Below, piece after piece: positions 8,607 through 17,001 of a DNA stretch of 64,000 nucleotides. Under the pieces are notes generated by a model, which did no database searches, was not told where the DNA came from, and saw only the letters and a list, made by a program, of their open reading frames with translations. This stretch comes from Bacteroidales bacterium. GTDB taxonomy: Bacteria; Bacteroidota; Bacteroidia; Bacteroidales; JAIOZK01. Position 1 is the stretch's first letter. Each line of letters opens with the position of its first letter. Location of the stretch: the NCBI GenBank assembly GCA_021738625.1, contig JAIPBS010000020.1:1-64000 (forward strand), read 5' to 3'. A program made the position numbers and the translations under genes.

Positions 8607-8948
8607 GTGAGTGATAAACCCGACACCGGTAAAAAATTGTACTATTCCATCGGAGAAGTTGCCGAAATGTTCAAGGTGAACACCTCGCTTATTCGTTTCT
8701 GGGAGAAGGAGTTCAGTATCATCAAACCCAAAAAGAACAAAAAGGGCAACAGGCTGTTCACCCAGGCGGATGTGGATAATTTCCATGTGATCTTTCACCT
8801 GGTGAAAGAAAGGGGCTTTACACTTGACGGCGCCAAAAAGAAACTGAAAGAAAACAAGGAAGATACCGTTCGCAATGCGGAGGTGGTGAACCGCCTGAAA
8901 AACATCAAAAAGTATTTGATTGAGCTACGCGATCATATGGATCAATAA
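8607..8948 (+). CDS. MerR-family transcriptional regulator
   Basis: 113 residues starting with GTG (gtg agt gat aaa). The N-terminal winged helix is typical: YYSIGEVAEMFKVNTSLIRFWEKEF then NRLFTQADVDNFHVI and the dimerisation segment GFTLDGAKKKLKEN. The protein ends soon after, so there is no room for an effector domain; small MerR proteins of this kind are widespread in Bacteroidota and their targets are mostly unknown. Its last 7 bp overlap tail-to-tail with the stop of rfaD on the other strand. Confidence 0.9.
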   Translation: MSDKPDTGKKLYYSIGEVAEMFKVNTSLIRFWEKEFSIIKPKKNKKGNRLFTQADVDNFHVIFHLVKERGFTLDGAKKKLKENKEDTVRNAEVVNRLKNIKKYLIELRDHMDQ

Positions 8949-9907
8949 TATTTGCCTCCAAACAGGAAGTTCCTCACATAATCGCCTATGCCTTCCTCAA
9001 GGCTTGTGAAATCATCCTTATATCCCGTCGACTTGAGCTTGCTCATATCCGCTTCAGTGAAGTACTGGTATTTGTCTCGTATATCTTCGGGGGTATCAAT
9101 AAACTCGATCTTTGGAGTGAGTTCCAGGGCGGAAAAGGTGGCGTTGGCCAGATCCAGAAAAGTTCGTGCTTTGCCCGTTCCAAGATTGTATAAACCCGAA
9201 TCTTTTCCATACTCCTTAAGATACAGCATCACTTCCACAACATCTTTCACATAAACAAAATCCCTGAGTTGCTTGCCATCTTCAAAATCGGGATTGTGCG
9301 AGCGGAACAGCTTTACTTTTCCTTTGTGCCTGATCTGTCCGAATGCATGAAGGATCACCGAGGCCATTCTGCCTTTATGGTATTCGTTAGGGCCGTATAC
9401 ATTGAAGAATTTCAATCCATACCAGAAGGGTGGCTGCTTTTCCTGACCGAGTACCCACTTATCGAAATTGTTTTTTGATTCTCCGTATGGATTAAGCGGT
9501 TTGAGCTTTTTCACGATCTCGTGACTGTCTTTGTAGCCCAGCTCGCCCATGCCATAGGTGGCGGCGGATGACGCATAGATCAACGGGATTTGGTAATCGC
9601 TGCAAAGTTCCCACATCTTTTTGCTGTAATTCAGGTTGAGCCTGTCGAAGACCTTCACATCGAATTCGGTGGTGTCCGTTCTGGCGCCGATGTGGAAAAC
9701 GAAATCGATTTCCGTATGATTTTTTTCAAACCATTTGAAAAACTCTTTCCTGTCGATCCGCTGCCTGAAGTTTTTTCCAAGAAGGTTCATGTTCTTTTCC
9801 GGTTTGGAAAAATCATCCACAAGGATCAGGTCGGTCCGCCCTTCTTCGTTCAGCCTTCCAACCAGGCAACTTCCTATAAATCCTGCTGCACCCGTAACTA
9901 TGATCAT
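8942..9907 (-). CDS. rfaD: ADP-L-glycero-D-manno-heptose 6-epimerase
   Basis: 321 residues when started at ATG 9907, which gives MIIVTGAAGFIGS, nearly identical to the E. coli HldD/RfaD start. The ORF track's 414-residue version adds 93 residues that run antisense through the next gene and look non-coding. The enzyme epimerises ADP-D-glycero- to ADP-L-glycero-manno-heptose for LPS inner core. Evidence: Rossmann motif GAAGFIGS; YASSAATYG; the extended-SDR catalytic YGESK; FFNVYGPNEYHKGRMASV; DFVYVKDV; YNLGTGKARTF. Length and order match the family throughout. The other hld genes are not in this window. Confidence 0.92.
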   Translation of the reverse strand: MIIVTGAAGFIGSCLVGRLNEEGRTDLILVDDFSKPEKNMNLLGKNFRQRIDRKEFFKWFEKNHTEIDFVFHIGARTDTTEFDVKVFDRLNLNYSKKMWELCSDYQIPLIYASSAATYGMGELGYKDSHEIVKKLKPLNPYGESKNNFDKWVLGQEKQPPFWYGLKFFNVYGPNEYHKGRMASVILHAFGQIRHKGKVKLFRSHNPDFEDGKQLRDFVYVKDVVEVMLYLKEYGKDSGLYNLGTGKARTFLDLANATFSALELTPKIEFIDTPEDIRDKYQYFTEADMSKLKSTGYKDDFTSLEEGIGDYVRNFLFGGKYY

Positions 9908-10009
9908 GATGTTGTTTGTTTTGTGCAAAGTACGGAATTTATTTTTTGAATTGCGAATCTGATTGAAAACAACGATATTTGTACAATTAAGTGTAATATT
10001 CTTAAAAAT

Positions 10010-10207
10010 ATGCAGAGAATTAAAAAAATTAAGCCGAAATATATTACCGATGAGAAAGGTAAGAGAAAATCGGTTATCCTGCCTTATGATGATTATCGGG
10101 AATTGATGGAGAATATTGAAGACCTGGCAAAAGTTGCCGAGAGAAGAGAGGAGTACACTATATCGCATGAAGAGTTGGTAAACCAACTGAAGAATGATTA
10201 TTTATGA
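10010..10207 (+). CDS. Antitoxin-like protein (Phd/YefM-type), apparently orphan
   Basis: 65 residues: a basic N-terminus KIKPKYITDEKGKRKSVILP then YDDYRELMENIEDLAKVAERR. This is the look of short type II antitoxins that bind DNA through an N-terminal Phd/YefM fold and wrap a RelE/ParE toxin with the C-terminal tail. A toxin gene would normally begin at or just after the stop. The stop does overlap an ATG (ttATGa), but that frame gives only about 30 unconvincing codons of repeat-like sequence. So it is either an orphan antitoxin or the remnant of a lost pair. It runs opposite to rfaD, about 100 bp apart. Confidence 0.65.
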   Translation: MQRIKKIKPKYITDEKGKRKSVILPYDDYRELMENIEDLAKVAERREEYTISHEELVNQLKNDYL

Positions 10208-10388
10208 TTTTTGCCGCTAAGTCTCAAATGCACAAAGAATGCACAAAGAGGCTTTTTGCCTCTTGTAAACCTATTTCAGGACGAAACATTGGAAATACTT
10301 GATGCTTTTATAATCTTATAATCCTATACCTGTATACCCCTCTTTCAAATCTTCCCAATTTCAATTTAGAACTTTCCACTTTCATCCT
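10208..10388. other. Non-coding spacer with dispersed-repeat character
   Basis: No credible ORF. It includes the phrase CGCTAAGTCTCAAATGCACAAAG and a run of CCTATAC/GTATACC-like words (10311-10345) similar to those at 24961-25010, which suggests degenerate dispersed repeats. Confidence 0.4.
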
Positions 10389-11912
10389 CTAGGGCATTTC
10401 ATAATACATACCGGCTCCGGGTCCCAGCGGAAGGCCCAGCAGGATCCATATTACCAGCAATATGGTCCATGCGATGAAAAAGGCAATCGAATACGGGAGC
10501 ATGGTGGCGATCACCGTTCCTATTCCGGCCTTTTTATCATATCTCTGTATAAACGCGATGATCAGTGCAAAAAAGCTCATCATGGGAGAGATCACATTGG
10601 AAATGCTGTCACCGATGCGGTAAACCACCTGTGATAGCTCAGGGCTATACCCCATGAACATAAACATCGGGATGAAGACCGGCGCCAGGATGGCCCATTT
10701 GGCCGAGGCGCTACCCATAAACATGTTGATGGTTGCCGAAAGGAGGATGAATAGTATCATCAGCGGGATCACCCCTACATCGACCGACATCAGCAGATCG
10801 GCCCCTTTGATGGCGAAGATCATACCCAGATTGCTCCATTTGAAATAAGCCACGAATTGAGCGGCGAAAAACACCAGTACAAAATAGGTGCTCAGGCCTT
10901 TCATGCTTTCGCTCATGCCTTTCATCACATCGCTGTCGTTTTTGAAGGTGCCGGCGGCCAGCCCGTATGCCAAGCCTGCCATTCCGGCTCCAAGGAACAG
11001 AATGGCAACAACTCCACGGATCAGGGGAGAATTCAGGAAGGTGCCATCCGGGCCGCGGAAAAAGCCGTTTTCAGGGATCAAGCCCCACAAGGCAATACCG
11101 ATCAGGAACAGGGAAACCATACCGGCCCAGCGCAGTCCTTTTTTTTCTTTTTTAGAAAGGCGCTCCAGCTTTTCATCTTCTTCGCTTCCCTGGTAATCGC
11201 CTAATCTTGGGAAGACAAATTTCTCGGTGACCCAGGTGCCTATTATGGCAATCATAAAGGTGGAGGCCACCATGAAAAAATAGTTTGCCGTGGGATTTAC
11301 GTGGTATTCGGGATCCACGATTCGGGCTGCTTCCTGTGACAATCCGGCAAGCAACGGGTCAATGGTTCCCAGCACCAGGTTGGCGCTGAATCCTCCCGAA
11401 ACACCGGCAAATGCAGCTGCCATGCCGCCTATGGGATTCCGCCCGACAGACTTGAAAATGATGCCTGCCAGCGGGATCAGCAATACATATCCCACATCGC
11501 TGGCAACATTTGAAAGGATACCTGCAAAAACGATCACAAAGGTCAACAGCTTTTTAGGCGAAGAAAGCACCAGCAGCCGGATCAGGGTTGCAATCAAACC
11601 GCTGCTTTCCGCAATTCCGATACCCAGCATGGCCACCATTACGATACCCAGTGGCGCAAAGCCTGTGAAGTTGTCCACCATTTCGAGAAGGATACGGTGC
11701 AGGCCTTCAACCGATAAGAGGTTGACCGGTTCGATCAACTCGCCTGTTCCCGGATGCACCGCTGTCCAGTTGGTGATGTAGGCCAGCCAGCTGAAGAAAA
11801 TGGCCATCAAAGCGAAAAGCAAAAACAAGGTGGCCGGATGCGGCAAGGCATTGCCAACCCGCTCAACGGAGTTCAGCATGCGATCGGAAAATGACCGTTT
11901 TGTTTTACCCAT
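10389..11912 (-). CDS. AbgT-family transporter
   Basis: 507 residues, polytopic membrane protein. The N-terminal signature [17 protein letters not shown], the segment [16 protein letters not shown] and the loop [17 protein letters not shown] are diagnostic for the AbgT family (p-aminobenzoyl-glutamate transporters), as are [18 protein letters not shown] and [17 protein letters not shown]. coli AbgT imports aminobenzoyl-glutamate; other members (MtrF, YdaH) export antifolate-like compounds by proton motive force, so direction cannot be told here. It is the last gene of a leftward cluster after two MFS carriers and an alkaline phosphatase (61 bp gap). No abgA/abgB hydrolase gene is nearby. Confidence 0.93.
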   Translation of the reverse strand: MGKTKRSFSDRMLNSVERVGNALPHPATLFLLFALMAIFFSWLAYITNWTAVHPGTGELIEPVNLLSVEGLHRILLEMVDNFTGFAPLGIVMVAMLGIGIAESSGLIATLIRLLVLSSPKKLLTFVIVFAGILSNVASDVGYVLLIPLAGIIFKSVGRNPIGGMAAAFAGVSGGFSANLVLGTIDPLLAGLSQEAARIVDPEYHVNPTANYFFMVASTFMIAIIGTWVTEKFVFPRLGDYQGSEEDEKLERLSKKEKKGLRWAGMVSLFLIGIALWGLIPENGFFRGPDGTFLNSPLIRGVVAILFLGAGMAGLAYGLAAGTFKNDSDVMKGMSESMKGLSTYFVLVFFAAQFVAYFKWSNLGMIFAIKGADLLMSVDVGVIPLMILFILLSATINMFMGSASAKWAILAPVFIPMFMFMGYSPELSQVVYRIGDSISNVISPMMSFFALIIAFIQRYDKKAGIGTVIATMLPYSIAFFIAWTILLVIWILLGLPLGPGAGMYYEMP

Positions 11913-11973
11913 AGCCTTTACAAGTTGTTATGATTATAAATAACATATGTAAAAAAACGTCTAATGTTATTTC

Positions 11974-13068
11974 TCATTCCCCAAACCCAAACGCATGCAC
12001 CATTTTATCAAAAATGGCGGTGTTTTCGTAAAGACCTGAGAAATCTTCCGCACCCGGGCCGTATGCAAAAAGCGGGACAAAGACCGGCGTATGGTGTCCG
12101 GTTGAGAAATGCCCCACCAGGCTGTCGCCTTTGAGCGTGCCGTCAACAACGGTGAATCCTCCGGTTTCATGATCGGAAGTAATGACCACAAGGGTTTCTC
12201 CGTTCTTTTCAGCGAAATCGAGCACCTTTTCAACCAGGTTATCCAATTCCACGGTTTCATCCACGACGTATTTCTGGTTGTTGTCATGTCCGCCCCAGTC
12301 AATTTGTGAACTTTCGATCATCAGGAAAAACCCGTCTTCATCCTGATCGAGCACTTCAATGGCCTTCATGCTTGCTTTGTCAAGATAATCGCCCCTTCCT
12401 TCGAGATGTTTGGGCAAATGCTTTTCACCGAACAATCCTGCGATCAATGGTCCCCGGGCATGGTTAATTTCTTCATAATTATAGATCAGATTATAGCCTT
12501 TGTTTTGAAGGCTGTCCAACAGGTTAAGCCCGTCTTCACGCGCTCCGAAATGGGCTTTACCTCCGCCGAAAAACACATCCACTTCTGTTTCAAGAAAGTC
12601 CATGGCAAGGGCTTCATACTCATGTCTGCTGGGGTGATGTGCGATAAAAGAAGCGGGCGTGGCATGCGTAATGGCCGATGTGGCAACCAGTCCGCTGGCC
12701 TTGCCGTGTTGCTCTGCGATTTCCAGGATGGTCTCTAACTTTTCACCTGAAGGCAACACCCCGATATGGCCGTTGTTGGTTTTCTTACCCGTGGCCATCG
12801 CAGTTCCGGCAGCTGCAGAATCAGTGATCAGTTCATCGGCGGAACTGGTGTTCACCAGGCCAACGAATTTACACCTTGCCATTGCGGTGTTGTCGTTTTT
12901 TACTTTATAGGCTGCATACAGCTGGGAAATGCCGATCCCGTCGCCGATCATCAAAATGATGTTTTTGGGCTTTTCTGCTGTTTGCTTTCCGGTTGTTGCC
13001 GGTTCCTGTTTCTGCTTGCAAGCTGCAGCGAACAGAAGTACGGCCAGTAAATAGATTATCTTTTTCAT
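11974..13068 (-). CDS. Alkaline phosphatase, predicted lipoprotein
   Basis: 364 residues from the ATG at 13068. The track's start at 13095 lies inside the preceding gene, whereas 13068 leaves a 1 bp gap and a clean lipoprotein signal (KKIIYLLAVLLFAAAC), so acylation at Cys is expected. Catalytic features of the ALP superfamily are all visible: metal site LMIGDGIG, nucleophile segment TDSAAAGTAMATGKKTNNG, metal ligands in SSQIDWGGHDNN and SDHETGG, and a late His in FSTGHHT. It releases phosphate from monoesters outside the inner membrane. Being shorter than E. coli PhoA is usual for Bacteroidota homologues. It sits between transporters, consistent with scavenging; I saw no clear Pho box. Confidence 0.93.
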   Translation of the reverse strand: MKKIIYLLAVLLFAAACKQKQEPATTGKQTAEKPKNIILMIGDGIGISQLYAAYKVKNDNTAMARCKFVGLVNTSSADELITDSAAAGTAMATGKKTNNGHIGVLPSGEKLETILEIAEQHGKASGLVATSAITHATPASFIAHHPSRHEYEALAMDFLETEVDVFFGGGKAHFGAREDGLNLLDSLQNKGYNLIYNYEEINHARGPLIAGLFGEKHLPKHLEGRGDYLDKASMKAIEVLDQDEDGFFLMIESSQIDWGGHDNNQKYVVDETVELDNLVEKVLDFAEKNGETLVVITSDHETGGFTVVDGTLKGDSLVGHFSTGHHTPVFVPLFAYGPGAEDFSGLYENTAIFDKMVHAFGFGE

Positions 13069-13069
13069 C

Positions 13070-15070
13070 TTATTCCGTATTTTTTGCTTTAACATTTGAA
13101 GGCAGCTCCAGTCCGTAGCCGGCTTTTTTGTCTTCCCGTTTCAGCAGTATTGCGAATACCAGTCCGAACAAACCGAGCGCTGCAAACATCAGGATGGCCC
13201 AGGTATAGTCCAGGGGCGTTCTGATCTTGATCACCGTGTTGTCGGACCAGTTCAGATAGTCGATCTTACCCTGTCCGAGCTTCAGGCTGAGCTGTCCCTT
13301 CTTATTGATGTAAACATCATGTTCCTCGGCTAAAATAATGTTATTGGCAGAGGTGTCCATTAAAGTAACATTAATTTTTTCTGATTGTTTGATGAGCTTA
13401 TCCCAGCGCTGCGGAATATCCACATCAAATTTCAGAAATCCGCCTGCCGTATCGGTTTCAAATTGTTTTGACGTGAAAAGGTTCTCCGGCAGCGAATCTG
13501 TGGTGGAAATAACAAGCAGGTGCTGTTGGGGATCGATCCTGAAAAACTTCATATTGATGCGCTCGGTGCTGTCGGTGCCCAGGGTGTCGGTAAAGGTTCC
13601 CAGCCTGCCTGATTTGGCATGGAAATACTCCGTCCACATCAGCTCTCCATATTTGTTGACCTGTTTTTCAAGTACTTCCTCTTCCTTTTCCGCTTTCAGC
13701 GTATCCGGAAGATGATAAAGGGAAAGACTTGAAAGCAGTTGTTTGTTTTCGATGGCCTCATCCCGGTTGTCGAGATAGCTGGCTGTAAAGATCTTCGACT
13801 CCCTGATTTCCCGGGTTTGCTGCGGGCTCAGATAGATCTCAGCATTTTTGTTGGTTGTGTCGAGGATGAGGCCGGCCAGTATGGGGAAAAGGAAGAGGCC
13901 CAGATTTTGAACCGAGAACATGGCTCCGTATGCGGAACCGATTCGTTTCTCGGCAACGATCTTAGCCACCGAAGGCCACATGGCAGCCGGAACCAGGGCG
14001 ATGGCGATGCCAAGCAAAAGAAGCGGGATCACCGGGTTGAAGTAAGTGATTGCGAAAGTGAGGTGTATGAGGGTGAGCAGTACCGATCCGAAGATCATCA
14101 GGGTGGCGCTGCGCCCGAAACGGTCCACAACCAGCCCGAAGAGCGGGGTGGCGAACATGGTAACCCAATAAAGCAGCGAGGCAATCTTACCGCTTTCCGA
14201 CAGTCCCATGCCGAATTTGTTCAGCAGAAAATCGGGGGAGAAAGCCTGGAAAGGGAAAACCGCCGAATAAAAAGTAACGCATAGCAGGGTTACATAGATG
14301 AATGATTTATTGGTGAGAAGTCGTTTAAGATCGGTAAAGCTGAAATTGTCTTCCTTTTTCAGCAGCTTAACGTCAGCGGATTGTTGTTTGTCGATCTTCA
14401 CGTCAAAAATGGAATACACCAGAAAAGCCAGGAAAGCCACCAGCAACAAGATGGCTGCAAACCAGATGGCGATGGTCCAGTGCGATGCAGCGGCAGCGAT
14501 ATCGGCCGAATAAAACAATGCCAGCGCTGATCCGGCCCTGGCCAGCCCGATCTTCAGTCCGAAAGCCAGGGCCAGCTCCTTGCCCTTGAACCATTTCACG
14601 ATGACCTTGCTTACCACCACGATGCTGGTTTCGGCGCCCAGCCCGAAGAAGAAACGGCCCAGGATCATCATTTTCAGTTCGGGTGAGTAATCCGTCAGGA
14701 ATGAATTCAGGAAGGAATAGCCAAATCCTCCATTGCTGAAATACTCACTGGCACCGTAAGCAGTAAGCAAACCGCCGATGGCCATCATGCCCACAAACAT
14801 AAAACCCGTGCGTCGAATGCCGAGCTTGTCGAGGATGATGCCGCCCAGCACGGCCATCAGCAAAAAGGTGTTGGGAATGGAATAGGCCGCAACAAACAGC
14901 CCGAAATCCGAGGAAGTGAAGTTAAAGTGATCCTCAAGCAACCGCTTCAGGGGGGATATGGCATCGTAAAAATAATAGTTGGCGGCCTGCACAAAAGCGA
15001 TCAGAAACAGGATGGCCCACCGTTTACCTGCCGAATCTTTCAAACTTCTTTTGAATTGTTCCATGTTCAA
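13070..15070 (-). CDS. MFSD1-like MFS transporter with a large extracytoplasmic insert
   Basis: 666 residues. It aligns along its membrane part with its 475-residue neighbour: NYYFYDAISPLKRLLEDHFN, NTFLLMAVLGGIILDKLGIR, KWFKGKELALAFGLKIGLAR, and the end KAGYGLELPSN. The KGKELALAFGL...AR segment recalls eukaryotic MFSD1 (a lysosomal dipeptide carrier), so peptide-like substrates are possible (inference). The oddity is the TM11-TM12 loop: residues about 405-620, roughly 190 more than in the paralogue, with a helical start (QVNKYGELMWTEYF) and a beta-rich second half (FLKFDVDIPQRW, INVTLMDTSANNIIL). In an N-in 12-TM carrier this loop faces the periplasm. Confidence 0.85.
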   Translation of the reverse strand: MNMEQFKRSLKDSAGKRWAILFLIAFVQAANYYFYDAISPLKRLLEDHFNFTSSDFGLFVAAYSIPNTFLLMAVLGGIILDKLGIRRTGFMFVGMMAIGGLLTAYGASEYFSNGGFGYSFLNSFLTDYSPELKMMILGRFFFGLGAETSIVVVSKVIVKWFKGKELALAFGLKIGLARAGSALALFYSADIAAAASHWTIAIWFAAILLLVAFLAFLVYSIFDVKIDKQQSADVKLLKKEDNFSFTDLKRLLTNKSFIYVTLLCVTFYSAVFPFQAFSPDFLLNKFGMGLSESGKIASLLYWVTMFATPLFGLVVDRFGRSATLMIFGSVLLTLIHLTFAITYFNPVIPLLLLGIAIALVPAAMWPSVAKIVAEKRIGSAYGAMFSVQNLGLFLFPILAGLILDTTNKNAEIYLSPQQTREIRESKIFTASYLDNRDEAIENKQLLSSLSLYHLPDTLKAEKEEEVLEKQVNKYGELMWTEYFHAKSGRLGTFTDTLGTDSTERINMKFFRIDPQQHLLVISTTDSLPENLFTSKQFETDTAGGFLKFDVDIPQRWDKLIKQSEKINVTLMDTSANNIILAEEHDVYINKKGQLSLKLGQGKIDYLNWSDNTVIKIRTPLDYTWAILMFAALGLFGLVFAILLKREDKKAGYGLELPSNVKAKNTE

Positions 15071-15078
15071 CCGCTTTT

Positions 15079-16506
15079 TTAAACCGACTTGATTTCTTCT
15101 TCTGAAACGGGTGAGGGGTCGGCATTGGATGGGAGCTCCAGGCCGTATCCGGAGGTTTTGTCATCCCATTTGAGCAATAAAGCAAAAACAAACCCGATCA
15201 CACCAAAAGCTACAAACATAAGCATGGTGGGGGTATAGTTGAGCCTGGCACCCTGCTCGATCATTTCGGGTGTGACGCCCGCATTGGCTTTATCCAGGAT
15301 GTAACCCGCCAGAATGGGCACCCCGAAAAGCCCGAGGTTCTGCAGAGAGAACATAGCCCCGTATGCCGATCCGATCCTTGATTCAGGAACGATCTTGGCC
15401 ACTGCCGGCCACATGGCAGCAGGCACCAGTGAGAATGCGATGCCCAGCAAGGCTATCAGGATATAAACCGAGAATTGTACTGTGATGAAGCTGAATATCA
15501 GGTGAACGATCACCAGCATCAGCGAACCATAGATCATCAGGGTGGCGCTTTTGCCTTTCTTGTCAACAAACGCCCCGAAAATGGGTGTGAACACAATGGT
15601 GCCGTAATACAAAATAGAAGCAATGTCGGCACTTGCGGTTTCCGAAACCCCGAAGCGGTGGAAAAAGAAATCAGCTGCATATTTCTGGAAAGGAAAAACA
15701 GCCGCATAAAAGGTTACGCAAAGTGCAGTAATGAACCAAAAGCTTCTGTTCTTAAATAACCTCAACAAATCACTTAAATGAAATTCATCTTCCTTGTCCA
15801 TCACACTTATGGATTTGGCTGTTTGCCGGTCGAGTTTTACATCATACATCAGGTAAACCAGGAAAGTCAGGAATCCGATCAGGAGCAACATTACGGCAAA
15901 CCAGATGGGTAGGTTCCAGAAATCTTCCATGACCAGGCGAGGAGAGATATTGAAGGCCAGGGCGCTTCCTATCCTTGCAATGGCCAGATTCAGGGCAAAT
16001 GCCAGGGCGATCTCATACCCTTTAAACCATTTAACCAATATTTTACTGGTAACCACGATACTGGTTTCAGCACCCAGTCCGAAGATCAGCATGCCCAGGG
16101 TCATCATTTTCATTTCGGGGCTGTAAGAAGTCCAGAAAGAATTCAGCAAACCGTAACCGATCCCACCATCCCTGAAATAATCCGATGTGCCGTAGGCAGT
16201 AAGGAAAGCGCCGATCAGCATAAAAACCGCAAACATGGTTCCCGTTAAGCGAATGCCCAGTTTATCAAGGATGATGCCGCCTATGATGGCCATCAACAGG
16301 AAGGTGTTGGGAAAGGCGTAAAACCCGACGATGGTTCCATAATCTGTGGAACTTAGGTTGAGGTTTTCCTGCAGTAAGTTTTTCAGGGGTGATAAAACAT
16401 CATAGAAATAATAATTGGCCGCCATCAAAAAACTGACGATCACCATCATGGTCCAGCGGGCGGCGGGCTTGTCGCGTAAGGTCCTTTTGATTTGTTCCAT
16501 GCTCAT
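15079..16506 (-). CDS. MFSD1-like MFS transporter
   Basis: 475 residues with 12 predicted membrane segments. Motifs: NYYFYDVLSPLKNLLQENLN in TM1, GGIILDKLGIRLTG (the MFS loop 2-3 signature), KWFKGYEIALAFALNLAIAR, and the second-half repeat FVDKKGKSATLMIYG. The last TM is followed by KTSGYGLELPSN, shared with the downstream paralogue. It is first in a tight leftward series (8 bp to the next MFS gene, then 1 bp to the phosphatase). Tandem duplication followed by divergence is the likely origin of the pair. The substrate is unknown; dipeptide or small anion are reasonable guesses from the MFSD1 resemblance. Confidence 0.88.
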   Translation of the reverse strand: MSMEQIKRTLRDKPAARWTMMVIVSFLMAANYYFYDVLSPLKNLLQENLNLSSTDYGTIVGFYAFPNTFLLMAIIGGIILDKLGIRLTGTMFAVFMLIGAFLTAYGTSDYFRDGGIGYGLLNSFWTSYSPEMKMMTLGMLIFGLGAETSIVVTSKILVKWFKGYEIALAFALNLAIARIGSALAFNISPRLVMEDFWNLPIWFAVMLLLIGFLTFLVYLMYDVKLDRQTAKSISVMDKEDEFHLSDLLRLFKNRSFWFITALCVTFYAAVFPFQKYAADFFFHRFGVSETASADIASILYYGTIVFTPIFGAFVDKKGKSATLMIYGSLMLVIVHLIFSFITVQFSVYILIALLGIAFSLVPAAMWPAVAKIVPESRIGSAYGAMFSLQNLGLFGVPILAGYILDKANAGVTPEMIEQGARLNYTPTMLMFVAFGVIGFVFALLLKWDDKTSGYGLELPSNADPSPVSEEEIKSV

Positions 16507-16594
16507 TTTATTTAGGGTTTCAAAAGTAAGGATTATTGTGGTTTTGGGTTAATTTTTGCAGGGTTGAATGTAAAACAGAAAAAATATAGAAATC

Positions 16595-16906
16595 ATGATG
16601 GAGAAAAACTATGATACCCTGGCAGAAGCAACATTCGACCTGGATCAGCGCGGCTACACCGAGAACTTCAAAGCTGAAGAAAACTTCGTCACCGCTTTAA
16701 ACAGTGGAAAGAAATACCGGCCTCAGGATTTACTGATCACCGGTTATTACCGTTTTGAGGGAAAAAGCGATCCGGCCGATTCGGTTGAGGTTTTTGCCAT
16801 CGAAGCCAACGACAACACCAAAGGAACACTTGTTATGTCGTATGGGGCAAAACATTCACAAAATACCGATCTCATCCGGGAAATAGAAACAAAAGAAAGG
16901 GATTGA
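16595..16906 (+). CDS. Small conserved protein of unknown function
   Basis: 103 residues, soluble, no signal or TM. NYDTLAEATFDLDQRGYTENF and VYR-type core YYRFEGKSDPADSVEVFAIE...KGTLVMSYG match a short family frequent in Bacteroidota whose members are often labelled 'phosphoribosylpyrophosphate synthetase'. That label is not credible: there is no PRPP-binding or Rossmann signature and the protein is far too small. The start at 16595 (preceding the Met-Glu-Lys) is the first of two adjacent ATGs. A strong terminator follows, so it is probably a monocistronic unit divergent from the MFS operon. Confidence 0.75.
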   Translation: MMEKNYDTLAEATFDLDQRGYTENFKAEENFVTALNSGKKYRPQDLLITGYYRFEGKSDPADSVEVFAIEANDNTKGTLVMSYGAKHSQNTDLIREIETKERD

Positions 16907-16923
16907 ATCCGCCTGAGGCGGAT
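16907..16923. repeat. Short perfect palindrome
   Basis: ATCCGCC-TGA-GGCGGAT directly follows the stop of the 103-residue gene. A near copy of the half-site (ATCCACCTCAGGCGGA) is found near 62358, so this may be a dispersed element. Confidence 0.5.
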
Positions 16924-16937
16924 AAGGGGGTATTCCC

Positions 16938-16956
16938 CGCCCCCTGGGGCGTTTTT
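16938..16956 (+). terminator. Rho-independent terminator
   Basis: CGCCCC-CT-GGGGCG followed by TTTTT; perfect 6-bp GC stem. It closes the 103-residue gene and separates it from the convergent gene ending at 17002. Confidence 0.75.
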
Positions 16957-17001
16957 CAATATTTCATATAATACCCGGCTGCTTTGCGGTGGGTAGTTTA
17001 T

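Noticed and set aside
9908-10186. The 93-residue N-terminal extension of the rfaD ORF
   Set aside because: It reads antisense through the antitoxin-like gene and has no family match; the MIIVTGAAGFIGS start at 9907 is canonical.
10205-10300. Toxin partner of the antitoxin-like gene
   Set aside because: The overlapping ATG opens only about 30 codons of repeat-like sequence without RelE/ParE features.
16595-16906. Annotation as phosphoribosylpyrophosphate synthetase
   Set aside because: The protein is 103 residues and lacks PRPP-binding and ATP motifs; the label in this family seems historic.
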